Both the position numbers and the translations under genes were made by a program. Below the pieces are notes generated by a model. It made no database searches. It had not been told where the DNA came from and was given only the letters and a program-made list of their open reading frames with translations. Below are positions 25,001 to 35,565 of a stretch of 64,000 nucleotides of DNA, in pieces. The first letter of the stretch is position 1. Each line of letters starts with the position of its first letter. This DNA is from Phallus indusiatus (Eukaryota > Basidiomycota > Agaricomycetes > Phallales > Phallaceae): positions 1,178,001 to 1,242,000 of the forward strand of contig JAQFWX010000009.1 in the NCBI GenBank assembly GCA_027605045.1. Reading direction: 5' to 3'.

Positions 25001-25229
25001 CTTGTAAAATCGAAGATTGGCAAGAAGAAGCTGGACGAGCTATTTGACCTTATGAAAGGAATAGCGGAATCTGACGACCCGGAACACTTAGCTCCCGAAC
25101 TTTGGTCCCTTGGAGAACTCGTAAACCTTACTCGTTTTGCAATAAAGAGATCTGTGCGTGAATTTGGGGAACTTATAACTGAAAATGCGGGGTCAGACAA
25201 TGTCAATGATACTGAAGATCGTGGTCATG
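22080..25229 (+). pseudogene. DUF6535 membrane protein, copy A (frameshift, replaced 3' end)
   Basis: Exons 22080-22326, 22393-22506, 22566-22729 and 22785 onward. The N-terminal 120 residues are hydrophilic. Next comes the conserved YDYEQKYPRDEPGKE and WLTYLDEAESFDHERAERW, then LLVFAGLFSGVITTFIS (membrane segment 1), LLVNGLWFASLAITLSTALF (2), IIDILPILLHLAVGLFLTGI (3) and TILIITSITYTLYFISVMLP (4). This order matches the fungal DUF6535 family as I know it. A tandem helix LIHYLRG-VQ-G-MFI-KLA and a soluble 550-residue C-terminal region follow. A 4-nt deletion after 24104 (copies B-D read TGGTCTTATCTC or similar; A reads TGGATCTC) shifts frame. The paralogous end is lost: from about 25230 the sequence is OSBP intron 7, giving a chimeric stop at 25276. 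Function of the family is unknown. Confidence 0.78.
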
Positions 25230-25572
25230 GTTTGGTAGGCTTATGGCTGACGTCGCTCTGTAGGCTGAGGATGTAAAGTTCTCAGAATGCTGTAAGTGGT
25301 CTAGTTGTTGCTCGTATTATGTTTATTTTTGCTCATGAAATTATGACAGTGATGCTGCGGTTATTGTAACCAACGGCTGGCATACGTAGCAGCATTTGCT
25401 ATGTCCAATTATTCCAGCACCATCAGCCGAATAGCTAAACCGTTCAATCTGATACTTGACTTGTAAGTCTTTTCAATAGGCGCCGGTTTGAGTTCTAGTA
25501 TTCAATACATCCGAAACTTTTGAATACGTTCGGTTAGACAAATACTACTCTGAGCAAGTATCACATCATCTT
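25230..25572 (+). pseudogene. OSBP remnant 1 (intron 7 to exon 10)
   Basis: Begins inside DUF6535 copy A and matches OSBP 14790-15150: TAGGCTTATGGCTGACGTCG, CTGAGGATGTAAAGTTCTCA (exon 8), CGTAGCAGCATTTGCTATGT (exon 9), ACTCTGAGCAAGTATCACAT (EQVSHH, exon 10). Small deletions and stops are present (TTATTGTAACC in exon 9). The copy ends abruptly in the signature motif at about 25572. Confidence 0.85.
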
Positions 25573-26460
25573 AGAGCGCGAGAAGTCCTCCAAAACGTTA
25601 TGGTTATCGAAGCGTCCAGGCAGTACTATCGGAACTTTACAAGCGAAATAGCTACGTAAACGATGATATATAGCATGGAGAGCTTGACTGTGATGTCTCA
25701 GTAAGTGACTATGTGATCCACATTGATTATAATGTCATGTCTTCACACGCAGCTCGAGCTTGCTTAATAGAAACTTCGAAAGTCGGTGTAACAGTTTGTC
25801 ACGGTCCAAGCGATTGAATGACAGTGCCAAAATGGAAGCTAAGAAGAGAAGAGGTGAGGCTTTTTGTTGTGCTGTGGCAAATGTTTCAGGCACGTCAGAA
25901 AAGTTGAACCAATGGTTGTCATTTGTTTAATGTACTTTTCGAGATGGTCCCTCAAGGCCTCAATGATTGATTTGTAAGATGTTGCCGACAGCCGTGCAAA
26001 TGCCTACATACGTTCTTCACGGCCCCATAAAACGTTTTGGCTTTAACCTTCATAAAGTTAAATTTTTTCAAAGTTCAACTTTCATTTCAGTCAACTATTC
26101 ATCAATCGGACGACTCGGAAACGTCTTAATCTATCGATATTTGCCTCTGTTTAACGTTTAACTTCCGCCCATTAATTTTGTCGTCCGTCTCTATCATCCT
26201 TTTGCTGCCTCCGCGTATGTTAACTAACTTTTTTGTGTCTTTTCTAGTTCGTTTGTCCAAGCATCTTGCGTCCCCCTTTATTGAACCAGATCAGTTGCCG
26301 TTGAGGTTAGTGTCGTTGCTACTTAATTATAACGCAGCTCGAGCTTGCTTAATTGAAACTTTCAAAAGTCGCCGTAATGAATTTGTGACGGTCCAGGCGA
26401 TTTAATAACAGTGCCAAAATGGAAGCTGAGAAACGAAGTGTTGAGCCGTCCGCGTCCTGT
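25573..26460 (+). repeat. decayed DUF6535 5'-flank copies and repeat X copy 2
   Basis: Contains two partial copies of the array 5' flank. The first, near 25690-25860, has GCAGCTCGAGCTTGCTTAAT, CACGGTCCAAGC and AATGGAAGCTAAGAAGAGAA. The second, near 26330-26450, has GCAGCTCGAGCTTGCTTAAT again, then ACGGTCCAGGCG and AATGGAAGCTGAGAAACGAA. Repeat X lies between them (25961-26130). The area looks like nested or repeated insertion of the same flank. No gene. Confidence 0.6.
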
Positions 26461-26689
26461 TGGTGCTCAGGCTGTGGCAAACATTTCAGGCCCACGTCGG
26501 AAAGGTTGACAACGTAACCGATGGTCATTTATCTGTCAAAGGGAATCCAAAACTTCTGTGGGTCTCTGGACTACTATCATGCTATTGCGTTCAATAATAG
26601 TCATCACGTAATTCTATGTATAGAACCCTTATTCTTACGCACGAGGTAACGGTGACGTCTTGATTAATAATTGTCGTATTTCACGGAAC

Positions 26690-26880
26690 CTGCCTTATTT
26701 CTTCGCGGAACCTCATTGTATCGTACGCAATCACCAGAAAATCACCATGCCGGAAACACTTAACCTGGACGGAAAAACAGCTCACAGTCGAGGCCCCTTG
26801 ATGAGGGTGGCGAAAATTTTGGATGATCCATGAAGGGCTGGATGACCAACGTTGAAGGTCCCAAATCTTCATGATGCAAG
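26690..26880 (+). pseudogene. DUF6535 exon-1 stub (fifth copy)
   Basis: ATG at 26747 in the context ATCACCATGCCGGAAACACT, closely matching copy D (CTTACCATGTCGGAAACACT). It continues with the equivalents of ACCTGGACGG, AAACAGC and GTCGAGGC, but loses frame within about 40 bases and stops matching by 26880. Only the leader and part of exon 1 survive. It adds a fifth birth event to the array. Confidence 0.75.
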
Positions 26881-27551
26881 AGGCGAACGTTGCTGCAAAT
26901 GTAAATACACTGGAGATGCGTGTGTATAACAGTAGGTCGTTTGATTATGCACCTTTGTGAAAATGTTTTCGATGCCGCGTTTTTTTTTTCCAATAAGAGC
27001 CTTTGAATTAAATTACAGCCTACCTAGCGAAAGTGACCAGAACTGTACTACGAAGGAACTAACATATATCACAAGATTTATCTTTCTTAAAAGAAATAGC
27101 CATGTGACGAACAAGGTAAATGTCAGGCAAGGTGCGCTAATCATGTAAGACATTGCCAACTACTAGGTGATTGCTTCAAACCAAATCAAAAGACTTTAGA
27201 AGACAAGTAGGAGTAGCAATTTCTCCGGGCATCAGATATTTACCTTGACGTTTTTTTGCGAAGAATGTAAATCGTGATGAGTGATTTTCGATGATCATAT
27301 ACAACTCAAAAACTTCATTGGTGCGTCTAGTCTTTACCATCGTGCTGCTTTATTAATTCAATTTAGCGAAGCACATTTTTGACATGCGACTTCATAGATA
27401 TTTGTGTTCACAGTGAGGTCCAAAGACACGATGAGTTGTCGAGTGTTTCGAGAATCAACTTAAAAAACGGATTTCACAAAAGTTCTTTTCAACACACCCC
27501 CTTCACACATAACCACATATCTCGATCAACCCCTACCTGCTATATATACCA
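26881..27551. other. upstream region of copy B, not the shared flank
   Basis: Unlike copies A, C and D, this 670-base stretch shows none of the shared flank phrases. TATATATA lies at 27540-27548, only a few bases before the ATG. No gene seen; small open frames at 26957 and 27379 are unsupported. Confidence 0.45.
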
Positions 27552-30500
27552 ATGTCCGACAACACATCTGGTTTGAACGAAACAACAGCGCAAATCGAGG
27601 CGGGAAACAAAGGCGGCAAAACCTCCAGCAGAAAGGACCCCGAAGGACCCAATGATGGACACATTGAGGGAGCTATGCCAACTACTGAGAGTGCCAAGTC
27701 TCCAACGACAGGCCAACAGTCTGATGAAACGATAGAGAATTTGGTGAGCCTTTTCCGCGATTTCCTTCGTACGTCTCTGTTGCATGATACAGTATATGAA
27801 GATTGCTCACCTAAATACATTTTAGAGACACCGAACAAAGCAGTTTCCGGTTCTTCCCATAATAATGAGCAGCAAAACAAAGAATCGCGCAAAAAGCTTT
27901 TCGGAATAAACAAAGGTTTTTCTCAAGAAACTGGTTGTAAGTGTGGCGATTTTAATCCCGTTTATCTCAGTGCGCAGTCTAAATTGACACATTAGCAAAT
28001 ACTAATAAATATGATTACGAACAAAAGTATCCACGAGATCGACCTGGAGAGGAGGTTGCCGAAAACTCTCGCATTTGGTTGACATACCTCGACGAAGCCG
28101 AATCGTTTGATCATGAGAGGGCAGAGAGGTGGAAAGACACAGTGGATGTACTTCTCGTTTTTGTACGCACAATTTTGATCCGTAATAATGTTATTAAAGC
28201 TTATTTTGATATATCAGGCCGGTCTCTTTTCTGGCGTTATAACAACATTTATCTCACAAGCATCACAAAGTCTGCAGAAAGATAATACTCAGGTTTCTGC
28301 ATCCCTGCTATCTGAAGCAGTTCAGTTATTACGCGCCAATCTCAATGGAATACCAGCAAGCCAGGTACCTAGCTCAACACTCACACCGACGTCACCATTT
28401 ACACCTTCAACAACTACACTTCTGGTGAACGGTCTATGGTTCGCAAGTTTAGCGATTACATTGACTACGGCATTATTCGCCGTCATCGCGAAGCAGTGGC
28501 TCCATTATTACTTATCCTCTATTCCTGGATCGGTGAATGAAAGGGTCCGAGCGAGACAGTTGCGGTTCAATGGCTTCGAATCATGGAAGGTTCCAGTGAT
28601 CATCGATATTCTCCCCATCCTTCTTCACCTCGCTGTCGGCTTGTTTCTCGCGGGAAACATTATATTACTGTTTCCATTGGACGTTCGTGTTGCTTGGACG
28701 ATTCTTATTATCACCAGCATCACTTATATGTTATATTTTATCTCAGTCATGCTGCCTATTTGGTATGCGGAATGCCCGTATACATCTTCGTTAACGATTT
28801 ACACCGGGTTTATCTTTCTTGTTCTTCGACAAGTTTACCGAAATATCATCACGATGCTAAATGAGGGCTTTCAAACTCTTTCTAGAAAAATACATTTTAA
28901 AGCCCGGCATACTATCGGACGTCTTATTCATTACCTCCGGAGCTCCGTCCAACCTGGATTAATGTTCATTTCAAAGTTAGCTGGCCCGGTGTCCCGTGGA
29001 TTTCGGAGATTTCGATCCACTATAATTGTTGGAAACTTGCCGAAACTCACAAAGTACACCGAGTTTCTCAGGTGTGTTTTGCGACATGTTTCTCAAAATA
29101 TCATCATAATCCTAAAAGGGGGGCTTTCAAAATATTTCTAGAAAAATACAATTGAAATCTCGACATACCGTTTGGCATGTCATTCACTACGCCCGGGGCC
29201 TCGTCCAACGTGAATTCATGTTCGTTGTAAAGTTAGCTGATGTGGTGTACCATGGTTCTCAGAGACTCCTATCCAACTTGCCAAAACTCACAAAGTGGAG
29301 AGAAGAGAACATAAAAACAGTTGTCGAAAGCGCAACATCCCTTGACGTCGATGCAGTCTGTTGGCTCCATGCGACTTCCTCGAACCAAAGTGTTCATCGA
29401 ATTATTGCACGATCAGTAGCTGTGCATCCATTTATCAGCAAACGATTTGATAGGGATGTCCTCACGGATCTCCGTTCTACTTTGGAAGTCAGTACAACCA
29501 ATGTCGTGGATTTGCGTTATGCCTTGTGTCTGGATCTCGTAGCTGGTGGTCCGCAATGCTGGACACTACTCCGGTCCATTCCCGATGCCCAACTAAGTCA
29601 GTTAGAGGAAGGGGAGTATCAGGCCTATCTTCAGATTGAAGACATCGCGCTTTACGACGACAGTTGGAGACCAAAAATTCTCCGTGATGCCATCATGGGC
29701 GATCTTAGGCTACCACTGACCATGTGGTCTTATCTCTTCGAAAAGACGTCATCTGATGCTATGGACGCTGTGCATATACTCACTCATGGACTTCGGGGCG
29801 TACCCAATTGGAAATTCAATCCCACTCACCAACCTATACGTGACGCGGGGTTAGTACGGTTTAATAGTGAAGAACTGGGATGGTGGAAGTTTGAACGCCT
29901 CTTCCGATACTTCAAACTGGGCAACCCCGACTATTCATCGCAAGCCAAAACTTATGAAACATGCTATCTCCTTCTGATTACCATCTATCGTCACCTTACC
30001 TCTGACGATTCACTCATCACCGACAAAGCTTGGAGACAGAGAGCCTTGGAAAGTGTGTTTATAGGCTTTACGTGGTGCGCTGATACCTCGAGATTGCTTC
30101 AAACATCGAAGAATGCCGAATACTGCTTCACATTCTTCAAAGATATCTTCTGCGTGGACTCATTCTGGTGCGAGTTCATGACGGATGTCACCAGAGAGTG
30201 TGCCCAAATATGTCTGCGCAATATATTTTACTGTGTGAACACTCGAGTAGATAACCACTTGACGTTTGCGGACGGTGACAACCTCTCTCTCATTTACCAA
30301 TGGTTTTCACGAGATTTCGATCCAGGCTTCTCATGTCTCACACCCCCCTTGTTTGGGCTGCTGCTTGTGCCCCGGAACCGCCACCATCTATCCACAATCC
30401 TCTTGGATGATCCGAATGCAGTATCCCACATCTCAAAATGTCTTTATAACTTGGCGAATCCTGGAATTGCCTACCATAATATAAGCATATATGAAGGCTT

Positions 30501-30945
30501 AATGAATCTTTTCAAGTCTGTGAGTCCGAGGAATCCCCTGTTCACCATTCTTTACGCCCCTTCGGTGCTTGCGACACTATGGTTAGTCCTCGTGTTTTCC
30601 AAGTGGGATACGAAAACGTATTTCCTACTTGTAAAATCGAAGATTAGCAAGAAGAAGCTGGACGGGCTATTTGACGTTATGAATGGAATAGCGGAATCTG
30701 ACGACCCGGCACACTTAGCTCCCGAACTTCGGTCCCTTGGAGAACGCGTAAACCGTGCTCGTCCTGCATTAAAGACATCTGTGAGTGAATTTGGGGAACT
30801 TAAAGCTGAAAATGCGGGGTCAGACATGGTCAATGATACGGAAGATCATGCTCATGCGACCGATGTACGTTGTTTCGCACATCTCAGATCCTTCAGAGTC
30901 ATTTTACTAAGACATTTATCTAGCACAAAACCCCTCACTCCGTAG
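27552..30945 (+). CDS. DUF6535 membrane protein, copy B (one-base frameshift)
   Basis: Exons 27552-27768, 27826-27936, 27996-28162, 28218-30945, with the same phases as A, C and D. The leader differs strongly (MSDNTSGLNETTAQIEAG), while the DUF6535 core is nearly identical. It has a larger internal duplication than its paralogues: the segment from LRQVYRNIITMLNEGFQTLS through MFISKLAG and NLPKLTKY occurs twice (about 28817-29060 and 29076-29300). Within the second repeat a run of six G (29118-29123, five in A, C and D) shifts the frame so that a TAG appears at 29139. The frame after it is open to 30945 and ends HLSSTKPLTP. A weak GTTTTG donor at 29077 with acceptor AAAAG could splice round it. 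It is therefore either a recent pseudogene, an assembly error in a homopolymer, or a gene with a cryptic intron. Confidence 0.72.
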
Positions 30946-31460
30946 CCAATTGGCCGACAAAAGTGTTCGAGTTTATTCGGCCAAAGGCATCCGTAAAACC
31001 AACAGAACAAAGTGGGAGTGTATAGATCGCTGTGGACACAAATGCATTGATTGTGTTGTTGTGTAATAAGCAACAGGGTATTCGCTTAGGGCATATACAT
31101 ACTTATTTCCTGTTGGAACGCTAGTCGTTAACAAACTATTCTTCCTTGTGCTGTCATCGGCATTAAGAATATACATGTATATATACCATTGTGTAATGCG
31201 TACATCACTCAAGTAAAAAAGGAAATAATTGAGAACAACAAGGGAAGGTGAGAAACCTATACTCGTCCGATAAGCTCAGGTCCCGGACTCGATCAACCAC
31301 AACAATTGACTCAACATTTTCGACGTTCACGCCCACAATAGAGGTTGCAAATTGGACATTACCTTGCGAGGGTCTATCGATCGCGTCTTGCCAACGGGTT
31401 GTCGCTCATCGTCCCCCAACACCGGCCTAAAGAGGATAAAGAAAATTGCCGTGGTGATAT
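30946..31460 (+). repeat. shared 3' flank of DUF6535 copies, copy 1
   Basis: Recurs after C (38825-39330) and D (47308-47960). Common phrases: GTGTTCG-GTTTATTCGGCCAAAG, CATCCGTAAAACCAACAGA, ATAATTGAGAAC, GGTCCCGGACTCGAT, CGTTCACGCCCACAATAGAG. No coding content. Its presence shows that the duplicated unit runs well past the stop codon. Confidence 0.7.
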
Positions 31461-31739
31461 CGGGTTTGGGAGACATGTCCGAGAGAGCTGCACTTTTGTG
31501 AGATTAGTCGTAACGTGTCCGGTGGAGTCTGGACGATGTCTATGTACGTTTTTAAGTGTCCACCAGTTATCAACCGTAAACGGGACGATCCGAGCTGCTA
31601 GATCAGACCATATCAGACCCGTACAGTTGCTCGAGAAAATTATTCCTGTTCGTGTAAAAAAGGAAATGAGGAGCTATGAATGATGACCAAAGCTCGCCCA
31701 GGCTGCAAGGTCTGAATACTAATAAAGATATCGAGTAAA

Positions 31740-32060
31740 AACATGGAAAAATAAGTGGAGTGAGAACCTTACGCCCCAGTCACATTCTTCTCGGCAAGAT
31801 TCTAAGAGCCCCACTGTCTTCGCACCAGTAGATGGTATCGCATCGACTTCTAAAATCCGGTTGAACACAAGGTCGGAAAAGTCGCTGATTCGTTGCTGCC
31901 GAATACGATACCGACAGCAGCCCAAGCGCCACCTTTAAAAATCATTAAAACAGAACGTTGAATATAGGGTTTTCATAGCTATTACCTGATAGACCGACTA
32001 TATAATGAGCGGCGTTATATAAACCTCTCGTACCATGTTTCTTGCCTTGGATGCATTGAA
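31740..32060 (-). pseudogene. phospholipase B remnant (exons 1-2)
   Basis: Minus strand. The pieces correspond to GTGGLYNVASYVVGLSG (here TRGLYNAAHYIVGLSG), intron 1, and ILDVDAIPPVNGKTAGLFES (here ILEVDAIPSTGAKTVGLLES) of the intact gene at 7027-9451. Frames are broken and the GGGWATGG region is lost. Only this end of the gene survives. Confidence 0.82.
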
Positions 32061-32154
32061 CACGCTGGCGGTCTTGATCTTGATCAGAGTTAGACAAAGG
32101 CAGACAACACAAACGTTGACACCATACCCCAAGCGTTTCTCCCAATGATATATC

Positions 32155-32433
32155 TCAGTGATTATCCTTAGGCCGATCATCGATATCGTCGCAAGTTAAA
32201 GGTGGAACTTGAGGTTCATTCGCGGATTCGTTTGAGCTGTACCATACAACGGAAGAAGGGACGAACCGAGGTTCTCTACTCTTAAATATAGCGAAACCGT
32301 CTAATGATAGGCCTTCCTTCCGACTTGTTGACATGACGAGTCTCTTCTTCTTCGTTACCAGATGACGGAACGTTCTCTTTTTCCGATCCTTAGTTCTCGC
32401 TAAAATGGTCTCCAGAATAGCCTTCATCCTCAA
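32155..32433 (-). other. coding-like minus-strand fragment of unknown origin
   Basis: A 92-residue open frame containing STSRKEGLSLDGF, SSVVWYSSNESANEPQVPP and DIDDRPKDN. The equivalent at 48540-48790 reads SENEKVPLSGDEEERVLTL, TSRKKGLSSGF and NIDDRSEDNNSDTLSGETRG. Both sit immediately upstream (minus-strand sense) of a phospholipase B remnant. The acidic, serine-rich composition looks like real protein, but I do not recognise it and it is not part of the intact phospholipase B. Confidence 0.4.
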
Positions 32434-32589
32434 GGCTCGATGTTGTCGTCATCGTGGCCTGAATGACCGTGGCGGAAGGTTGAGCGAGTACGTTCAGTGT
32501 CAATGTCGGTTGTATCCTCGAGACCTGCAAAAGTCCCACCTTTGAGCGCAAGGGCTAATCAAACAGGAGTGTGAGGCAACAGTCGAGTA

Positions 32590-32745
32590 ATAAGTCATCC
32601 GTTCTTCAGTTTTGTGTCCATACGAAACATTCAAGAGAGTAAGTGTACTGCGCTGGCAGATGTGTAAGTCTATGAACACACTCGACTTGAATCACCGGCA
32701 ATCCCCGGGTGACGCCAACCTCTGCTCTCCTCGCACTATCATGTC
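32590..32745 (+). repeat. block P, copy 1, preceding OSBP remnant
   Basis: Recurs at 40065-40215 and 49060-49215, each time just before an OSBP remnant. Shared phrases: GAAACAT-CAAGAGAG, ACTGCGCTGGCAGATG, AGGTCTAT or equivalent, ACCGGCAATCCCCGGGTGAC. It is absent upstream of the intact OSBP exon 5, so it marks the junction of the duplicated unit. Confidence 0.65.
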
Positions 32746-32799
32746 GCGTTCCTCCTGTCTGACGTATCAGGACGTATCCATCCCATGTTACTACACGCA

Positions 32800-34667
32800 G
32801 TATAATGTACCTAGTGTACCTTCCCTCATATAAATCCGTATTCCGAGCATCCTATATCACTCTCCTAAAAGGACGTACATTCTATCCCCTACACATGCAA
32901 CACCACCCCAGCCCTTATAATCCTTCTCTCTTCCCCTCGAGCCTCTCTTCTCGACCTATCCTACCTCGATGCCATGTCGGGGTTTCCCTTATTACACGAA
33001 GCCGCGCCTAGAAAGGATATTAAACTTGTGGAAATTGCTGTGTCTGCTAACGCAGATGTCTTTGTCCGAGGTCGCAAGGGCAGGTCAGTAGTCGATGCAG
33101 CGGATAAAGACGACCGTGTTAAGGCATATCTGCGTCAATGTAAGTGAATTCATTTGTTTCAAGAGTTTGTTTTCTTACCGTTTGTGTGTGCTAGTTGCCA
33201 ACCAAGATCGAATGCTAATAGAAACGTCGTCGGTGGAGCCGCCTGCCTTGAAAGGTTATTTGAACAAGTACACCAACGTTGCGCGTGGGTACAATACTCG
33301 ATGGTTTGTCCTCAATTATCATGTATGTTTACCCTCCCTTTTCACCTTCATTGATTAGTGTTCGCTCACTTCATCATTGAAAGACTATCATCACCAAGAC
33401 GACGAAAACGTCAATTTCCGTGGCTCCATTTCGATGGCATTTGCTGTAATCAGAACGAACAAGCTCGTTTCAAAGTTCATTCGGGGCCTATGTGACTCCG
33501 ACCCACATTCAGTCTTCTGCTAGCCTTGCTTCCGGCTCCAGTTCATCCGGTGCTCAAAAGTGGTATGTGAAGGCAAACCATCAAGCCGAAGCGGCTTAAT
33601 AGGTATACGCTATCAAGATGAACATCGAATGGTATCAGAATCATCCAAGTCCGACACCTATTTCGCTTTCGTTGCCGTATGAGCCTATGCGGGCAAACAG
33701 TGGTGCACCATCAGATACACTCAGCATTCAAAACTCCGAAAAGGTTGCCACTAAGCACACACGCAATGGAAGTCGAAAGTCAAGCACGGATGAAAGAGAA
33801 AAACACGTTAAGAAAGCTCACACTGATGACGAAACAAGGTCGTTGACGCACTCGTCGTCTTCAAGTTCCGGAGCTCACCCTTCGCATAGCGGCTCTCGAA
33901 TTGCAGGGTAACAACCACCATCGCTCAACTGGATATCACTGCACAGTTACTCTCAGTCATGGGCTCAAACCCCAATCCGTCATCTCAGCAGAAAGGATGG
34001 ATTTTACCTGCGTTCAAAGAATAACTCCTGCAAGCTCTCAGCAAATTGCCGATGATTACGTCTAGATGACAAAAGAGCAGGAACAGTGATTTCAAGATGG
34101 GTTGTGAAAAGAACGGGACCGTGCGTCGATGTGGAAGGAGAGAGTTTGAGTAAAGAGGGCGTGATGCTGCTAGAGGACGAGATCAGGAAGAGGGAACGGG
34201 CGAGGTCTGCGGCGAGACGAAGAAGCCTGTTAGTCAACAATTAAGTTGGATCCGTTACACTTCGTCAGAAGCCTACGATAGAGTTTCCTGCATTACCTGA
34301 TGTTGTAGATGCAATGTCACCAGCATCTCAATCGTCGCCGCCTACATCCCCTACCTCTCCAGCTTCGCTCCAAACACCTTATTGCACCCGTTCCAAAGGC
34401 CTTAGCATCATCCCATTCGATTATCGTCACTTCAAAGTTATCAGCCGGTTCGAGTTCTGCATTTAATACATTCTACTAGTAGGGTGAAACTTTTGAATAT
34501 GTTCAGTTAGACAAAAACTACCGATAATATTCTGAGCAAGTATCGCATCATCCACCTATCAGTGTATGTTGGGCAGAGGGGTCGCAATTGGAAGTATTAT
34601 GGAGAGGTATGTGTGGCCAATCCATGGCTTCTGGGTATAGTTGATCGCTTTCCTTAGGTTGACGCAA
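32800..34667 (+). pseudogene. OSBP remnant 2 (exons 5-7 and 10)
   Basis: Starts at the exon-5 equivalent (TTCCGAGCATCCTATAT, intact gene 12796). It keeps most of exons 5, 6 and 7 with many frameshifts, for example loss of the KDGTLS codons at the exon 6 end, a TAATAGG stop near 33597 and the CAGTGATTTC change near 34085. At about 34440 it jumps from exon 7 to intron 9, removing the FFAT region, exon 8 and exon 9. It ends at about 34667 in the GTTGACGCA start of exon 11, fused to block Q. Confidence 0.9.
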
Positions 34668-35150
34668 AATAATGTTCTATAAATAGAATCCAATTTACTA
34701 TTACAATGCAAACGTGCACAGCCCCTCGCGGAGATGAAAGACTATTCTACGTGGTGGCGTGCGACCCAGACATTTTTGTCAGTGAACCTGTCACCGTGTA
34801 AGCTCAATCAATGAAGTAGTGGCCGCGATCTAACGGTGCTATTACACATCTTCGTCTCTTTTAAAAAGATATCATTCGCATGTGGTATATCATATCTCCG
34901 TTTTGCCTTTCCCTACGCCTTTTAAAATCACTTTAGACTCGGAGTCAGGGCCTGATTGGGCTGCTGAACGCCGAATGATTAATGATCAATGATCGTTGAC
35001 GTTGATGATGCAAGGCGATTTGCGGGACCGTGGGCTTCAACGTGTTCTGGCTACAGAAACACAAACAGAAACAGGAGTCTCACTAATGCTGTTATGTTCT
35101 ATCCGTGAGTTCCGTGGTTTTGAATCCCCGCCGCTCTTTTGTGGGGACAC
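34668..35150 (+). repeat. recurrent block Q, copy 2
   Basis: Aligns with 19368-19935: AATGTTCTATAAATAGAATC, GCAAACGTGCACAGCCCCTC, AAAAAGATATCATTCGCATG, CTGATTGGGCTGCTGAACG, then GATGATGCAAGGCGATTTGC. Extra bases break the coding-like exon. It lies between OSBP remnant 2 and the flank of DUF6535 copy C. Confidence 0.65.
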
Positions 35151-35157
35151 GACCACG

Positions 35158-35565
35158 GTCACCTATATAATACAACTCAATTATCTTATACCTTCGCACG
35201 AAGCTCGGGTTTGCTAAATGAAATTTTAGGCCGCTGTGGTAAACAGTCCAGACGATACAAAGACGGTATTAAATCAAGGCTAAGAAGAGAAGAGAGACCT
35301 TCTGCTGTTCCATGTCAAAGATTACACACGGTATTGGCGATGTGGCCAATGGTCGCTTATCTGCTAATAAGGTTCTATAAAGCTCCAAAAGTCTGATTGG
35401 TCTCTGGATTTTCCTGTCATGCTATGCATTCAGCGCTAATCATTGGTATTGAGTCATAATGTTATTACCCACGACATAAACCGAGATGGCACTGAGTTAC
35501 TAGCGTTTCAAGGCATCATCGAACCTCCCTTATCTTATATCGCACACGACCACTAGAGACATACT
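35158..35565 (+). promoter_or_regulatory. shared 5' flank of DUF6535 copy C
   Basis: Matches 21648-22079 and 43638-44108: CTATATAATACAACTCAATT, GAGAAGAGAGACC, AGTCTGATTGGTCTCTGG, ACCCACGACATAAACCGAGA, GGCACTGAGTTACTAGCGTT. Presumed promoter of the intact copy C. Confidence 0.55.

Noticed and set aside
30552..30833. Minus-strand 93-residue frame repeated in B, C and D
   Set aside because: Antisense shadow of the conserved C-terminal part of DUF6535; no independent evidence of coding.
34004..34240. Minus-strand frame also seen at 14348, 41280 and 50450
   Set aside because: It is the antisense of the OSBP coiled-coil exon and recurs only because that exon is duplicated.
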